Assembly: GCF_000472705.1 (NCBI RefSeq)
Contig: NZ_AXAE01000030.1
Location: 16,653-80,652 of the forward strand
DNA: 64,000 nt
DNA from: Mesorhizobium erdmanii USDA 3471
GTDB taxonomy: Bacteria; Pseudomonadota; Alphaproteobacteria; Rhizobiales; Rhizobiaceae
Direction of reading: 5' to 3'
A model generated the notes under the pieces. It had not been told where the DNA came from, searched no databases, and was given only the letters and a program-made list of their open reading frames with translations. The first letter of the stretch is position 1. Every line of letters begins with the position of its first letter. The position numbers and the translations under genes are program-made. This document shows positions 1 to 8,296 of the stretch, one piece after another.

Positions 1-146
1 GGGTCGACCGTCTGCAGCAGCGAATTGAATTTCTGCGTATCGCCGGCGGCCAGCGTCACCGAGTCGTAATGGTTCAGATAGTCCGCGGCGCAGCCCGAAA
101 GCCCACCGGCGCAGAGAATGAGGATCAAGGCGCTATTTCTTGACAT
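1..146 (-). CDS. Small lipoprotein of the Tad pilus locus (3' part cut by window edge)
   Basis: The visible 48 residues begin with a lipoprotein signal peptide: a short hydrophobic run ending in the lipobox LSGC, so the mature protein should be anchored to a membrane at Cys20. The mature start contains DSVTLAAGD and LLQTVD, a pattern I associate with small lipoproteins of rhizobial tad loci, though an N-terminal piece of CpaD cannot be excluded. I chose ATG at 146 because it overlaps the end of cpaC by 14 bases and gives a complete signal peptide; a TTG at 128 is the alternative. It is the last gene visible in the pilA-cpaB-cpaC operon, and the remaining genes (cpaD, cpaE, tadG) would be expected beyond the left edge. 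Confidence 0.7.
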   Translation of the reverse strand, partial: MSRNSALILILCAGGLSGCAADYLNHYDSVTLAAGDTQKFNSLLQTVD

Positions 147-1578
147 AGAGCATCTTGTCCTTCGATTTGAAGTCCAGCATGTGGCCATAAGGGCCGGTGA
201 CGCCGTCGCCCGTTTCATATTTGCGGATCATGTCCTTGTTCACCTCGAGCTGACCAAGCACGAAGAATTCCGGGTCGTTGGCCGGCCGCGTCTTGTCGAA
301 CGGCGTCGCCAGCTGCTCGCCCGGTTTCACCGGCCGCACGATGTGCGGCGTGACGATGACCACCAGTTCGGTCTCTTCCTTCTGGCTGCTCGAATTGCGG
401 AACAGCGTCCCGATGACCGGAACCTGGCCGAGCCACGGCACCTGGTCCTGCAGCTTGGTGGTCTTGCTGGAAAGAAGGCCGCCGACCGCGAAGCTCTGGC
501 CATCGCGCAGTTCGACGACGGTCGACAGTTTGCGGTTGGTGAAGATCGGGTCGCCGGCGGTGGTGAAGCCGGTCAGGTCGCTGACCTCCGGCGCCAGCTG
601 GATGTGGATCTTGTCGTCGTCAAGCACGACCGGCGTGAACAGAAGGTTGACGCCGAATTGCTTGTATTCGATCTGGACCTCGCCATTCTTGTCGACGCTG
701 CGGATGGGAACCTGGCCACCGGCGTTGAAGCTGGCCGGCTCACCGGAAAGCGTGGTGAGGTTCGGATTGGCGAGCGTCCGGACAACGCCCTTGCTTTCGA
801 GTGCCTGGATAATCAGGTCGACCTTAATGTTGCTATCAATGACTCGGGTGATAAGTGCCGCGAATGGATTGGTCCCTGACAGGACGCCAGCGACCAGGTC
901 TCCCGGCCCGAGCACAACTTTGTCACTGTCCACGGCAGCTGTGCCCGTTCCAACGAGGGTTGTGCCGCGGCTGTTGGTGCTTCGGATCGACACACCGAGA
1001 TCGCGGCCGGCATTGCGCTTGGCTTCCAGGACGCGAACTTCGAGGTTGACCTGCTGGCTGTCGTCGACGGTGACCGAATTGATGATGGCGTCGGGACCAT
1101 ATTGCTGTGCCACTTGCATGATGGCCGCCAGCGTGGCGCCGTCCTTGACATGACCGCCAAGCCTGACCCGCCCGTTGACCGAGCCGATTTCGATGCGCGA
1201 CCGTGGCGAAACCTGTCGGATCGCCGCCGCCATGTCGCTGACATCGACACCGACTTCGATCTGGATGACACCGAGCGAGCGCTTTTCAGGTGAGAACAGA
1301 TTGACCGTGGTGGTGCCGGCGCCCTTGCCGATGACATAGAGCGTGCGGTCGGTCATCGGCTGGGCATCGGCGATTTTTTCGTCGCCGACGACGATATCGC
1401 CCAGATTGGCATTCACCTGGAGCGTCACCGACTGTGACATCGGCAGGAAAATGCGATGGACGCCAGGATTCGATACGTCGATGAAGCGGTCGGCTGCGTC
1501 GGCCGCGACGCACGACAGGCACAGCGCCGCCACACAGGACAACGCGGCCGCAGCCAACCTTACGCCAAACCCCTGCAT
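133..1578 (-). CDS. cpaC: CpaC, outer-membrane secretin of the Tad/Flp pilus
   Basis: CpaC forms the outer-membrane channel through which Flp pili are extruded. The 481-residue protein starts with a Sec signal peptide of about 30 residues. A pilus-secretin N-domain follows (about 35-115, with ADAQPMTDRTLYVIGK), then a BON-like segment around 125-160. The secretin domain proper covers about 225-430, with VRTLANPNLTTLSGEPASF, VGGLLSS and the closing ETELVVIVTPHIVRPV. ATG 1578 is preferred over an upstream GTG at 1614 because GGGGAGA sits just before it and the signal peptide is then of normal length. It lies 56 bases downstream of cpaB in the same operon. Family assignment is firm. Confidence 0.93.
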   Translation of the reverse strand: MQGFGVRLAAAALSCVAALCLSCVAADAADRFIDVSNPGVHRIFLPMSQSVTLQVNANLGDIVVGDEKIADAQPMTDRTLYVIGKGAGTTTVNLFSPEKRSLGVIQIEVGVDVSDMAAAIRQVSPRSRIEIGSVNGRVRLGGHVKDGATLAAIMQVAQQYGPDAIINSVTVDDSQQVNLEVRVLEAKRNAGRDLGVSIRSTNSRGTTLVGTGTAAVDSDKVVLGPGDLVAGVLSGTNPFAALITRVIDSNIKVDLIIQALESKGVVRTLANPNLTTLSGEPASFNAGGQVPIRSVDKNGEVQIEYKQFGVNLLFTPVVLDDDKIHIQLAPEVSDLTGFTTAGDPIFTNRKLSTVVELRDGQSFAVGGLLSSKTTKLQDQVPWLGQVPVIGTLFRNSSSQKEETELVVIVTPHIVRPVKPGEQLATPFDKTRPANDPEFFVLGQLEVNKDMIRKYETGDGVTGPYGHMLDFKSKDKMLYVKK

Positions 1579-1634
1579 CCCCGTCTCCCCGATTGCTGCC
1601 GATGGCAGCCCCACGTCATTAGCCGCATCTTATA

Positions 1635-2675
1635 TCATGGCTGTCGCGGCACGTCATAAGTCTCGAGCTTCACGCCCCGGAATACGCCTACCGACACATT
1701 TTTCGGTGGCTCCGGTTGCACATATTTGACCACTTCCTTGACGACCTCGCGCACTTCGGGCGCGGATGCCACGGCCGGAGCCGGCTTGACCTTGCCCAAC
1801 GCGTCAAGGCGGCTTCCCACCTTCTCCACGGCCTGGGTTAGCCCGGCGATCTTGTCGTCAGCGCGCTTACGCTCAGCCGCGGCCGCGGCATCCGCCGCCG
1901 CTTGCTTGTTCAGTTCTGCCTGCCTTGTGGCGACGTCGTCTGGCGTTTCGCCGGTCAGATCCGATAGCGTTACGCGCTCGGTCGTCTCGCCCTTGCTGGC
2001 CGCCGCCTGGCGAAGCGCCAATGACAATTGACCAGCGCCTGCGGCCAGCGTCAGCTTCTGCGCGTCCTTGGTGCTGGCCTCGAGTGTCACCGATTTGACG
2101 ACGGTCGGGCTGTCTTTGCTCTCGTCGGCCACCTGGTCGACGGCGAGCACCTTCATGCTCTGCAGCAGCACGTCGACGAAACTCTTGTCTACGCCATCAC
2201 TGTCGCGCACCGTGCGCGTCAACAGGACGTCGACCCGATCTCCCGGGAAGACAAAGCCGGCGACGCCAAGCACGTCGTTGACCCTGATGGAAACAGCTTT
2301 CATGCCTTCGCCGAGCACCGCCGAAAGCGTGGCGCGCTGGCCGGGGCCGGTGATCTTGCTGGCGAGGATAGGCTCGTTGGCGCTGATCATCTGAAGTGCC
2401 TGCCTGGTGCCGTCGCCGGCCAGGGCTTCCTTGGTTGTCTTGAATGCGCCGGCTGGCACCGCTCCTGCGGGCCAGGCGATCTCGCGCAGCTTGTCGGCAC
2501 TTAGCGCATCCCCGAACTTAAGTGGAACGGCCGCCACCACCACAGTGTCGGCTTGGATGCCGGTTACTCCCGCCATGGCACTGCGCTGGCCAGCTAGCCA
2601 GATATTGACGAGGACGACCGCAAGCACGCCGAACACGCCGGCGAGGACAATCATGATAAGTGTGTTGGCACGCAT
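1635..2675 (-). CDS. cpaB: CpaB/RcpC, Flp pilus assembly protein with SAF domain
   Basis: CpaB is an inner-membrane-anchored periplasmic protein thought to link the secretin to the pilus machine. The 346-residue product has one N-terminal membrane segment (about 6-30), then a SAF domain (about 45-110, with VPLKFGDALSADKLREIAWP) and an RcpC domain containing VLGVAGFVFPGDRVDVLLTR. The C-terminal third is Ala/Lys-rich and probably coiled coil (about 245-290), ending in a Pro/Val-rich tail. It is co-directional with pilA and cpaC. The gap to pilA holds a strong hairpin that may lower expression of cpaB relative to the pilin. Confidence 0.9.
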   Translation of the reverse strand: MRANTLIMIVLAGVFGVLAVVLVNIWLAGQRSAMAGVTGIQADTVVVAAVPLKFGDALSADKLREIAWPAGAVPAGAFKTTKEALAGDGTRQALQMISANEPILASKITGPGQRATLSAVLGEGMKAVSIRVNDVLGVAGFVFPGDRVDVLLTRTVRDSDGVDKSFVDVLLQSMKVLAVDQVADESKDSPTVVKSVTLEASTKDAQKLTLAAGAGQLSLALRQAAASKGETTERVTLSDLTGETPDDVATRQAELNKQAAADAAAAAERKRADDKIAGLTQAVEKVGSRLDALGKVKPAPAVASAPEVREVVKEVVKYVQPEPPKNVSVGVFRGVKLETYDVPRQP

Positions 2676-2720
2676 AAGCCCAAGCCCCCAGTCAATGCGG
2701 GAACGCCCGCTGCGAACGGT

Positions 2721-2752
2721 TTCAGGCCCGGGTCGCCCGACCCGGGCCTGAA
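2721..2752 (-). terminator. Strong hairpin between pilA and cpaB, probable attenuator or RNA stabiliser
   Basis: A perfect 15-bp inverted repeat (2721-2735 paired with 2738-2752, loop CC) lies 11 bases after the pilA stop. No T-run follows on the minus strand, so it is unlikely to terminate fully. Retention of abundant pilin mRNA with partial read-through into cpaB is the likelier role. The stem is seen directly; the role is inferred. Confidence 0.6.
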
Positions 2753-2762
2753 GTTCAGAGTT

Positions 2763-2981
2763 TTACGCCGGAGCGGTGGCTGGAGTGCAGGCCGCGTTGC
2801 CATTGACGCCAATCAGAGCGCTGCAAAGGCCGGTGAACGAGCCGGTGACCCACGTTCCGATTCCGATAATAACCAGGATCGACGCCGCGGCGATAATGCC
2901 GACAAGAATCGAGTATTCGACCATAGCAGCGCCGTTCTCTTCGTCGCGGAACTGCCGGGTCATCGTCATGAGCTTCTTCAT
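2763..2981 (-). CDS. pilA: Flp/Fap-type pilin PilA
   Basis: This is the structural subunit of the Flp pilus. The 72-residue precursor has a short charged leader ending in RQFRDEENG, followed by AAMVEYSILVGIIA. That is the class IVb Flp signature: cleavage by CpaA after Gly, and Glu at +5 of the mature protein next to Tyr. The rest is one hydrophobic helix and a short polar tail with two cysteines (LCSAL and AACTP). ATG 2981 is preferred over an upstream in-frame start at 3050 because GGGAGAA precedes it and the leader length is then typical. A perfect CtrA box lies 120 bases upstream. It is the first gene of the leftward pilus operon. Confidence 0.95.
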   Translation of the reverse strand: MKKLMTMTRQFRDEENGAAMVEYSILVGIIAAASILVIIGIGTWVTGSFTGLCSALIGVNGNAACTPATAPA

Positions 2982-3100
2982 GTCAATTTCTCCCTTTGGA
3001 GGTTTGAACCCGACGAGACAGAGCCAAGGATGAACCCCATACCCAAGCATCCCCCGTCATCTCAATCCTAGGTCCCGAGAAATTGCGGAGTCAAACGGGA

Positions 3101-3115
3101 TTAACGGTTCCTTAA
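3101..3115 (-). promoter_or_regulatory. Perfect CtrA box upstream of pilA
   Basis: TTAA, seven bases (CGGTTCC), TTAA: an exact match to the full alphaproteobacterial CtrA site. It lies 120-134 bases before the pilA start. In Caulobacter pilA is a direct CtrA target, so transcription of this operon in the predivisional cell is a reasonable inference. The site is symmetrical, so it could also serve the divergent cpaF arm, about 410 bases away. Confidence 0.8.
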
Positions 3116-3521
3116 CGCCCCAATACATGAACTTTCGAGTTCAGCGCGGCCTTAAATTTCAGCAAGACATTGATTCGTCTAATTTTTCAAGCGCTCTTAA
3201 CCATTCATTCACAATTATGTCGAGGTACTAATTTAGTGACACCTACTTTAGCAAGAAAGCATACCCCTTTATATCTAAGAGGTTATAGCCAATTATGGAG
3301 TGACTGGCGACGTCAGAGCACGCAAGGACCCGGAGCGGTCCAAAGATTAGTACGCCACTCATGTTTTGATGCGTGGAGGCCATAAATAAAAACGATATTT
3401 CCTGACTGCGGTTCTTAACTATGTTGAAAGTAATGACCGGGCGTGAGGCGCCCTGGCGCTTGTGCGCCGCTTGGTTAACGTTTAGTTTCCACTAATATGC
3501 GCTAGAGGGGTATAAGGGATT
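3116..3521. other. AT-richer divergent promoter region between pilA and cpaF, no gene seen
   Basis: No convincing coding sequence occurs here. The stretch is visibly AT-richer than its surroundings. It carries imperfect CtrA-like half sites: TTAA-N7-TTCA at 3197-3211 and TTAA-N7-TTTC at 3475-3489. The second lies 33 bases before the cpaF start. Both differ from consensus by one or two bases and are weak evidence on their own. Confidence 0.5.
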
Positions 3522-4907
3522 ATGCTGGGGCGGTTCATCAAGGGTGGCGAGGCGCGGGTCGAGCCAAGTGCTGCGTCGATAGCGGTTATTCCTGTTGTCC
3601 CGGCGCCTGCGCCTGTAGCCGACGTTGAACCACATGGCGACGATTTCCTTACCCTCAAGGTTGAGCTACACCGCCATCTGATAGACCGCTTCAACCTTTC
3701 CGCTCTCGAAACGGCCTCGAAGGACGAGATACTCAACGAAATCCGGCCGATCGTGCGCGAGTTCGTGCGCAGTCGCAACGTACCGCTCAATGCACGCGAG
3801 CTTGACCAGCTGACCAGCGAAACAGCCGATGAGATGCTGGGGTTGGGACCGATCGAACCGCTGCTCAAGGATGATTCGATCACCGACATTATGATCAACA
3901 CCCACAAGCGGGTGTTCATTGAGCGGCGGGGCATCATCGAAGAGACGGCGATCCGTTTCCGCGACGAGGCTCATCTGCTGCGCGTCGTCAATAAGATCGT
4001 TTCCGCGATCGGTCGCCGCGTCGATGAATCGGCGCCGATGGCCGATGCGCGGCTGGAGGATGGCTCGCGCGTCAATATCGCGGTGCGTCCGGTCTCGATA
4101 GACGGCCCGCTGGTCTCGATTCGTAAATTCTCGAAGAATCCTTACTCGCTCGAACGACTGATGGCGTTCAACTCCATTCGACCACCAATGATCGACCTGT
4201 TGCGGATTGCCGTGCAGTCACGCAAGTCGATCCTAGTTTCCGGCGGCACCGGCAGCGGCAAGACGACTTTGCTCAACGCGCTGTCGAGCTACATTCCTTC
4301 CAGGGAACGACTGATCACCATCGAGGATGCGGCGGAACTGCAATTGCAGCAGCCGCATGTCGGCCGGTTGGAGACGCGTCCACCCAATGTCGAAGGAAAA
4401 GGCGAGGTTCGCCAGCGCGAATTGCTCAAGAACGCACTGCGCATGCGACCGGACCGCATCATTGTCGGCGAGGTTCGCGGCGAGGAAGCCTTCGACATGC
4501 TGCAGGCGATGAACACCGGCCATGAAGGCTCGATGACCACCATCCATGCCAACACACCGCGCGACGCCATATCGCGCCTCGAGCAGATGGTCGGCATGGC
4601 CGGCATGCCGATGACCAATGATTCCATTCGCGCGCAGATCGCCTCGGCCATCAACATCATCGTGCAGACGCAGCGTCTTGCGGATGGCGGCAGGCGGGTG
4701 ACAGCCATATCGGAGCTCACCGGCATGGAAGGCAATGTTGTACAGCTCCAGGAAATCTACAATTTTGTTCGTCGCGAAGTAACTGCGGAAGGCAAGATTG
4801 TCGGGGAGTTTCGCGCCACGGGCATCCGTCCACGTTTTGCTCCGGAGGCGGCGACACTAGGCCTGCATTTCGCCAAGGATGCGTTTAATCCGCAGGTGGC
4901 GCTCTGA
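3522..4907 (+). CDS. cpaF: CpaF/TadA, Tad pilus assembly ATPase
   Basis: CpaF is the cytoplasmic hexameric ATPase that powers Flp pilus assembly. The 461-residue protein has the N-terminal helical domain of the type II/IV secretion ATPase family, then Walker A GGTGSGKTT (about 241-249), the Walker-B/Asp-box region RIIVGEVRGEEAFD (about 310-325) and the His box TIHANTPRDAISRL. Length is typical. The start is ATG 3522 with TAAGGG in front. It opens the rightward arm of the locus and its last base is the first base of the tadB ATG, showing translational coupling. Confidence 0.95.
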   Translation: MLGRFIKGGEARVEPSAASIAVIPVVPAPAPVADVEPHGDDFLTLKVELHRHLIDRFNLSALETASKDEILNEIRPIVREFVRSRNVPLNARELDQLTSETADEMLGLGPIEPLLKDDSITDIMINTHKRVFIERRGIIEETAIRFRDEAHLLRVVNKIVSAIGRRVDESAPMADARLEDGSRVNIAVRPVSIDGPLVSIRKFSKNPYSLERLMAFNSIRPPMIDLLRIAVQSRKSILVSGGTGSGKTTLLNALSSYIPSRERLITIEDAAELQLQQPHVGRLETRPPNVEGKGEVRQRELLKNALRMRPDRIIVGEVRGEEAFDMLQAMNTGHEGSMTTIHANTPRDAISRLEQMVGMAGMPMTNDSIRAQIASAINIIVQTQRLADGGRRVTAISELTGMEGNVVQLQEIYNFVRREVTAEGKIVGEFRATGIRPRFAPEAATLGLHFAKDAFNPQVAL

Positions 4908-5878
4908 TGCTGACTGGCCAGGCTCTGCTTTATTTCATATACATGCTGGCGGCTGCCTCGGTTATCCTCGCCGGCGAGGCTCTGTATCTTTCCTTTGCCG
5001 GTCGGCGTTCTCGGCTTGGCGTGGTTAACCGCCGCTTGAAGCTGCTTGCCGGCGACGCTCCCGCCGAACAGACCTTGCAAGGGTTGCTGCGTGAACGCGG
5101 GCTTACCAATTCGGGTGACTTTCTTTTTGCCCTGATCTGGCTGAACAGGCTCTATACCCAATCAGGCACTACCGGAAACCCACTGACTTTCGCGGCGATG
5201 TTCCTCCTCAGCGGGCTGGGTCTGGCGCTGGTATTGTTTCTCCTGCTGGGTTTTTCCGCTCCCGTCGCGCTTATTATCTTTGTAATCGTGGGATTCGTAT
5301 TGCCGCTTCTGGTTCTGCGACGCGCTCGAAACAAACGAATCCAGAAATTCGCCAAACAGCTGCCCGATGCGCTAGACATGATCGTCCGTTCACTGCGCGC
5401 CGGACATCCTACTTCGGTGGCGATCGGTCTAGTTGCTCGTGAAATGCCTGATCCTCTCGGCACTGAATTCGGCATCGTTTCCGATGAAATAACCTTTGGC
5501 CTCAGCATGGAACAAGCCGTGCGCAAGCTTTCGCAGCGTGTCGGCTTCGAGGGGCTTCACCTGCTATCGGTGTCGCTGTCGATCCAGGCCAAAACCGGCG
5601 GCAATTTGACAGAGATCCTGTCCAATCTCTCATCGGTGTTGCGCGAACGGCAGAAGCTGCGGCTGAAGATCAGAGCGCTTTCGGCCGAGGGTCGCGTTTC
5701 GGCATGGATCATCTCGCTGTTCCCACTCTTTATGTTTTTGATTCTCCAGCTTATTGCGCCGTCTTATTATGGCGCGGTGTGGCACGACGCGCTGATAGTC
5801 CCGATCTTCACTATTTTCGGCACATGGGCGCTGCTGGGAGACTTCATCATGTATCGCATGGTCAATTTTGACTTCTGA
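4907..5878 (+). CDS. tadB: TadB, inner-membrane platform protein of the Tad pilus
   Basis: TadB works with TadC as the membrane platform of the Tad machine. The 323-residue protein has an N-terminal membrane helix, a central pair of helices (about 95-135), a type II secretion F domain (about 155-280, with LPDALDMIVRSLRAGHP and AKTGGNLTEILSNLS) and C-terminal helices. The ATG shares a base with the cpaF stop. Conserved placement before tadC supports the assignment. Confidence 0.93.
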   Translation: MLTGQALLYFIYMLAAASVILAGEALYLSFAGRRSRLGVVNRRLKLLAGDAPAEQTLQGLLRERGLTNSGDFLFALIWLNRLYTQSGTTGNPLTFAAMFLLSGLGLALVLFLLLGFSAPVALIIFVIVGFVLPLLVLRRARNKRIQKFAKQLPDALDMIVRSLRAGHPTSVAIGLVAREMPDPLGTEFGIVSDEITFGLSMEQAVRKLSQRVGFEGLHLLSVSLSIQAKTGGNLTEILSNLSSVLRERQKLRLKIRALSAEGRVSAWIISLFPLFMFLILQLIAPSYYGAVWHDALIVPIFTIFGTWALLGDFIMYRMVNFDF

Positions 5879-5890
5879 CAGGAGTGGGAC

Positions 5891-6847
5891 ATAAACCTTT
5901 TCTCGCACACAGATGACCTCGGCCTTCTGGTCTCCGTCGCCGTTTTCATAGCTGCAGTGGCGCTTTTCCTGTTTGGTGCGCTTGTTTTCCTGCCGGCGCT
6001 GCAGACTCGGAAATTGGTTGCGCAGAGCCTGATGACGGAGGGCATCACCGATCGCCGCTCAATCCTCGGACAAGACCACCTTGCCAGGATTTCGGCGCAG
6101 CGGCCAGTCGATGCCTACTTCAAGTCGATCGAAAAGGAGCGTGGTGAGCCAAACACCCTGGAAGCAAAACTCTTTCGCGCCGGCTTTTATCAGTCAAGTG
6201 CACCACTAATTTACACGCTATCTCGCTTGGGTGCCGTCTGCATCGGCTTTCTTGCCATCTATGCACTTCTTTCTCGGCTACTGCCGCCACAGTTACCCGG
6301 GTTCATCACCTTTGCCGGCTCTGCCTTGTTCGGTCTTGCCTGCCTTGTGATACCAAGCATCATGCTGGACCGTTTCGAAAACGGACAGAAGCAGATCTAT
6401 CGCCGTGCCTTTCCCGATTTCATGGACATGATGATCACCTGTGCCGATGCAGGTATGAGCCTCGAGGCGGCGGTCGAACGCGTCGGCGCTGAACTGGCTG
6501 GCACCCATAAATGGTTGGGCATACAGCTTTCGATCATGAATCTGCAATTGCGCGCCGGCAAGCCCCTGCGCGAATCGCTCCGCGATCTCGCCGATCGCAT
6601 CGGCCTTGAGGAGGCGCGAGCCCTGGCCGTGTTGTTTCGGCAGTCGGAAGAACTGGGCACCAGCCTGACAGAGGCGTTGCGAATCTATAGCGATGAGATG
6701 CGCGGCCAGAGAATTCTTCAGGCTGAAGAGCGGGCCAATGCGCTACCGGTCAAAATGATGATACCTTTGGGGTTGTGCATCTTCCCGGTGGTGATCATGG
6801 TGGTCATGTTACCGGTGATCATTCGCATGAGAGGCGTTTTCTTCTAG
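5891..6847 (+). CDS. tadC: TadC, inner-membrane platform protein; apparent ATA start
   Basis: TadC is the partner of TadB, with a type II secretion F domain (DFMDMMITCADAGMSLEAAV; later RQSEELGTSLTEAL) and several membrane helices. The only in-frame ATG/GTG-class start giving a long product is GTG 5957 (296 aa). It has no good ribosome site and cuts the first membrane helix in half. Open reading continues upstream to the tadB stop, and 5891 is an ATA with AGGAG eight bases before it. That start adds 22 residues (INLFSHTDDLG...) and completes the first helix. I therefore place the start at ATA 5891, as a mutated or genuinely rare start, or a sequence error. GTG 5957 is the conservative alternative. 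Confidence 0.85.
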   Translation: MNLFSHTDDLGLLVSVAVFIAAVALFLFGALVFLPALQTRKLVAQSLMTEGITDRRSILGQDHLARISAQRPVDAYFKSIEKERGEPNTLEAKLFRAGFYQSSAPLIYTLSRLGAVCIGFLAIYALLSRLLPPQLPGFITFAGSALFGLACLVIPSIMLDRFENGQKQIYRRAFPDFMDMMITCADAGMSLEAAVERVGAELAGTHKWLGIQLSIMNLQLRAGKPLRESLRDLADRIGLEEARALAVLFRQSEELGTSLTEALRIYSDEMRGQRILQAEERANALPVKMMIPLGLCIFPVVIMVVMLPVIIRMRGVFF

Positions 6848-6901
6848 TTGCGCATATGCTTTGGTCCTAATATGAGGTCTGAGACCCTTGGGGGAATCGT
6901 T

Positions 6902-7450
6902 ATGAAAAGGGCTATCGCGGCGGCGACCTGTCTGTTGATGGCAGCGCTGGCCGGCTGTCAGACAAATGGCGCGGACACCACAGATGGTGTCGTCCGCACC
7001 AATGAGCCGTCGAAAGGCGATGTCACGTCTTTTGGCGATGCCTTCGATGGATTGAAGACGGTCGGCAACGTCGAATATTACGCCTCGGACCTGGCCGTGG
7101 CCGAAGCCAAGAACCAGTTTCGTGCGGAAAATTACGGCAATGCTGGTGCGTTGTTCTTCAAGGCGACGCAACTCGCGCCCAACGATGGTGGCGCCTGGAT
7201 GGGGTTGGCCGCTTCGTGCGACCGCATCCACCGCTTCGACCTCGCCGACCGGGCCTACGCCCGAGCGTTCAAGCTGGTTGGCGCGTCGCCCGAATATTAC
7301 AACAATGTCGGCTACTCCTATTTGCTGCGCGGCAAGTTGCAGGACGCACGCAGCAATTTCCTCAAGGCCTATGAACTGGCGCCCAACGATCCGACCGTCG
7401 CCAACAATCTAAAGCTACTGTCGTCAAGCGTGCAGAATATCGAGCGGTAG
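6902..7450 (+). CDS. tadD: TadD-like TPR lipoprotein
   Basis: The protein has 182 residues with a lipoprotein signal peptide (lipobox LAGC, Cys19). Tetratricopeptide repeats occupy about 75-175 (ENYGNAGALFFKATQLAPND, FDLADRAYARAFKL, GKLQDARSNFLKAYELAPND). TadD-type proteins assist assembly or piloting of the secretin. ATG 6902 follows GGGGGAA; an earlier in-frame start at 6848 would spoil the signal peptide. It lies between tadC and cpaA in the rightward operon. The TPR lipoprotein assignment is firm and the TadD name rests on position. Confidence 0.88.
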   Translation: MKRAIAAATCLLMAALAGCQTNGADTTDGVVRTNEPSKGDVTSFGDAFDGLKTVGNVEYYASDLAVAEAKNQFRAENYGNAGALFFKATQLAPNDGGAWMGLAASCDRIHRFDLADRAYARAFKLVGASPEYYNNVGYSYLLRGKLQDARSNFLKAYELAPNDPTVANNLKLLSSSVQNIER

Positions 7451-7459
7451 GGCACCAGC

Positions 7460-7999
7460 ATGTTGCTCGCTGCGTCGATTCTGATGAGGGCGCTGGCGGT
7501 GGTCCTGCTAGCGCGGGCCGCCTGGATCGACTTCTCTACCCAGAAGATATCCAACCGCGACGTGTTGTTGCTGCTTTGCCTGGGCTTGGGATCGCTGTTG
7601 CTGCTGTCCCTCAAGTCGGGATCATGGTTGAACATGGGCCTGAGCGCCATGGCCGGGCTGCTGCTGTTTGTAGCGCTCTTCCCGTTCTGGGTGCTGCGCA
7701 AGATAGGTGCCGGCGATGTCAAGTTGATGGCAGTCGTGCCGTTTTTGATCGGCGAAGGCGATCTCATTGTGTTCGCGGGATTGCTGCTGCTTTTTGCGAT
7801 CGCCACGGCGCTGCTCGTGAAAAACCCGCTACTACTGCCGCAAAGCGCATTCCGCCTCTATACTCAGCATCTTGACCGCCAGGGTGTCGTGCCCTTCGGC
7901 GTGCCGATTTCGTTGGCCGCGATCTGCACGATAGCGTTCCAGATCTACAAAGCCCTGGTATTGGCAACCAGCTCTGGAATCCTCGATCAGCTTAACTAA
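7460..7999 (+). CDS. cpaA: CpaA/TadV, prepilin peptidase
   Basis: CpaA is the inner-membrane aspartic protease that cleaves the Flp pilin leader. The 179-residue protein has the small single-domain form of the family. Its two catalytic aspartates are Asp24 (in AAWIDFSTQKISN) and Asp86 (in GAGDVKLMAV), and there are about five or six membrane helices. It starts nine bases after tadD and is the last gene of the rightward pilus operon. Confidence 0.93.
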   Translation: MLLAASILMRALAVVLLARAAWIDFSTQKISNRDVLLLLCLGLGSLLLLSLKSGSWLNMGLSAMAGLLLFVALFPFWVLRKIGAGDVKLMAVVPFLIGEGDLIVFAGLLLLFAIATALLVKNPLLLPQSAFRLYTQHLDRQGVVPFGVPISLAAICTIAFQIYKALVLATSSGILDQLN

Positions 8000-8194
8000 A
8001 TCTCTGCAGCCCGCTCTGCTGGCGAAGTAAAGGCCATCCGGCCGAGTTGAAAGGCAATGCAGCACAAATTGCGAAGGGCATGCTATGGTGGCTAGTGGCG
8101 ACCAAAATGATCGCCGAAATGACAACTGAGGCTGGGGCCAGGACGCGAAGCATTGGGAGAAGGTTCGGCATACGGACACAATAGACCGGTCACA

Positions 8195-8209
8195 TTAATC
8201 GAAAGTTAA
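8195..8209 (+). promoter_or_regulatory. Perfect CtrA box upstream of the ICMT-like gene
   Basis: TTAA, TCGAAAG, TTAA matches the full CtrA site exactly. It lies 88-102 bases before the start of the methyltransferase-like gene. A further TTAA half site occurs at 8225-8228. The rest of 8000-8296 contains no gene. Confidence 0.7.
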
Positions 8210-8296
8210 GATAAGGTGACACGTTAACTCTTTGGAAACCCTTTTCTTGTGGAGGCGCAAGAAGGATGCTTCAATGGTCCTTTGGGAGGGCAGCAG

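Noticed and set aside
3170..3385. 71-residue open frame in the pilA-cpaF intergenic region
   Set aside because: Composition unlike the neighbours, no ribosome site and no family; the region is AT-rich promoter DNA.
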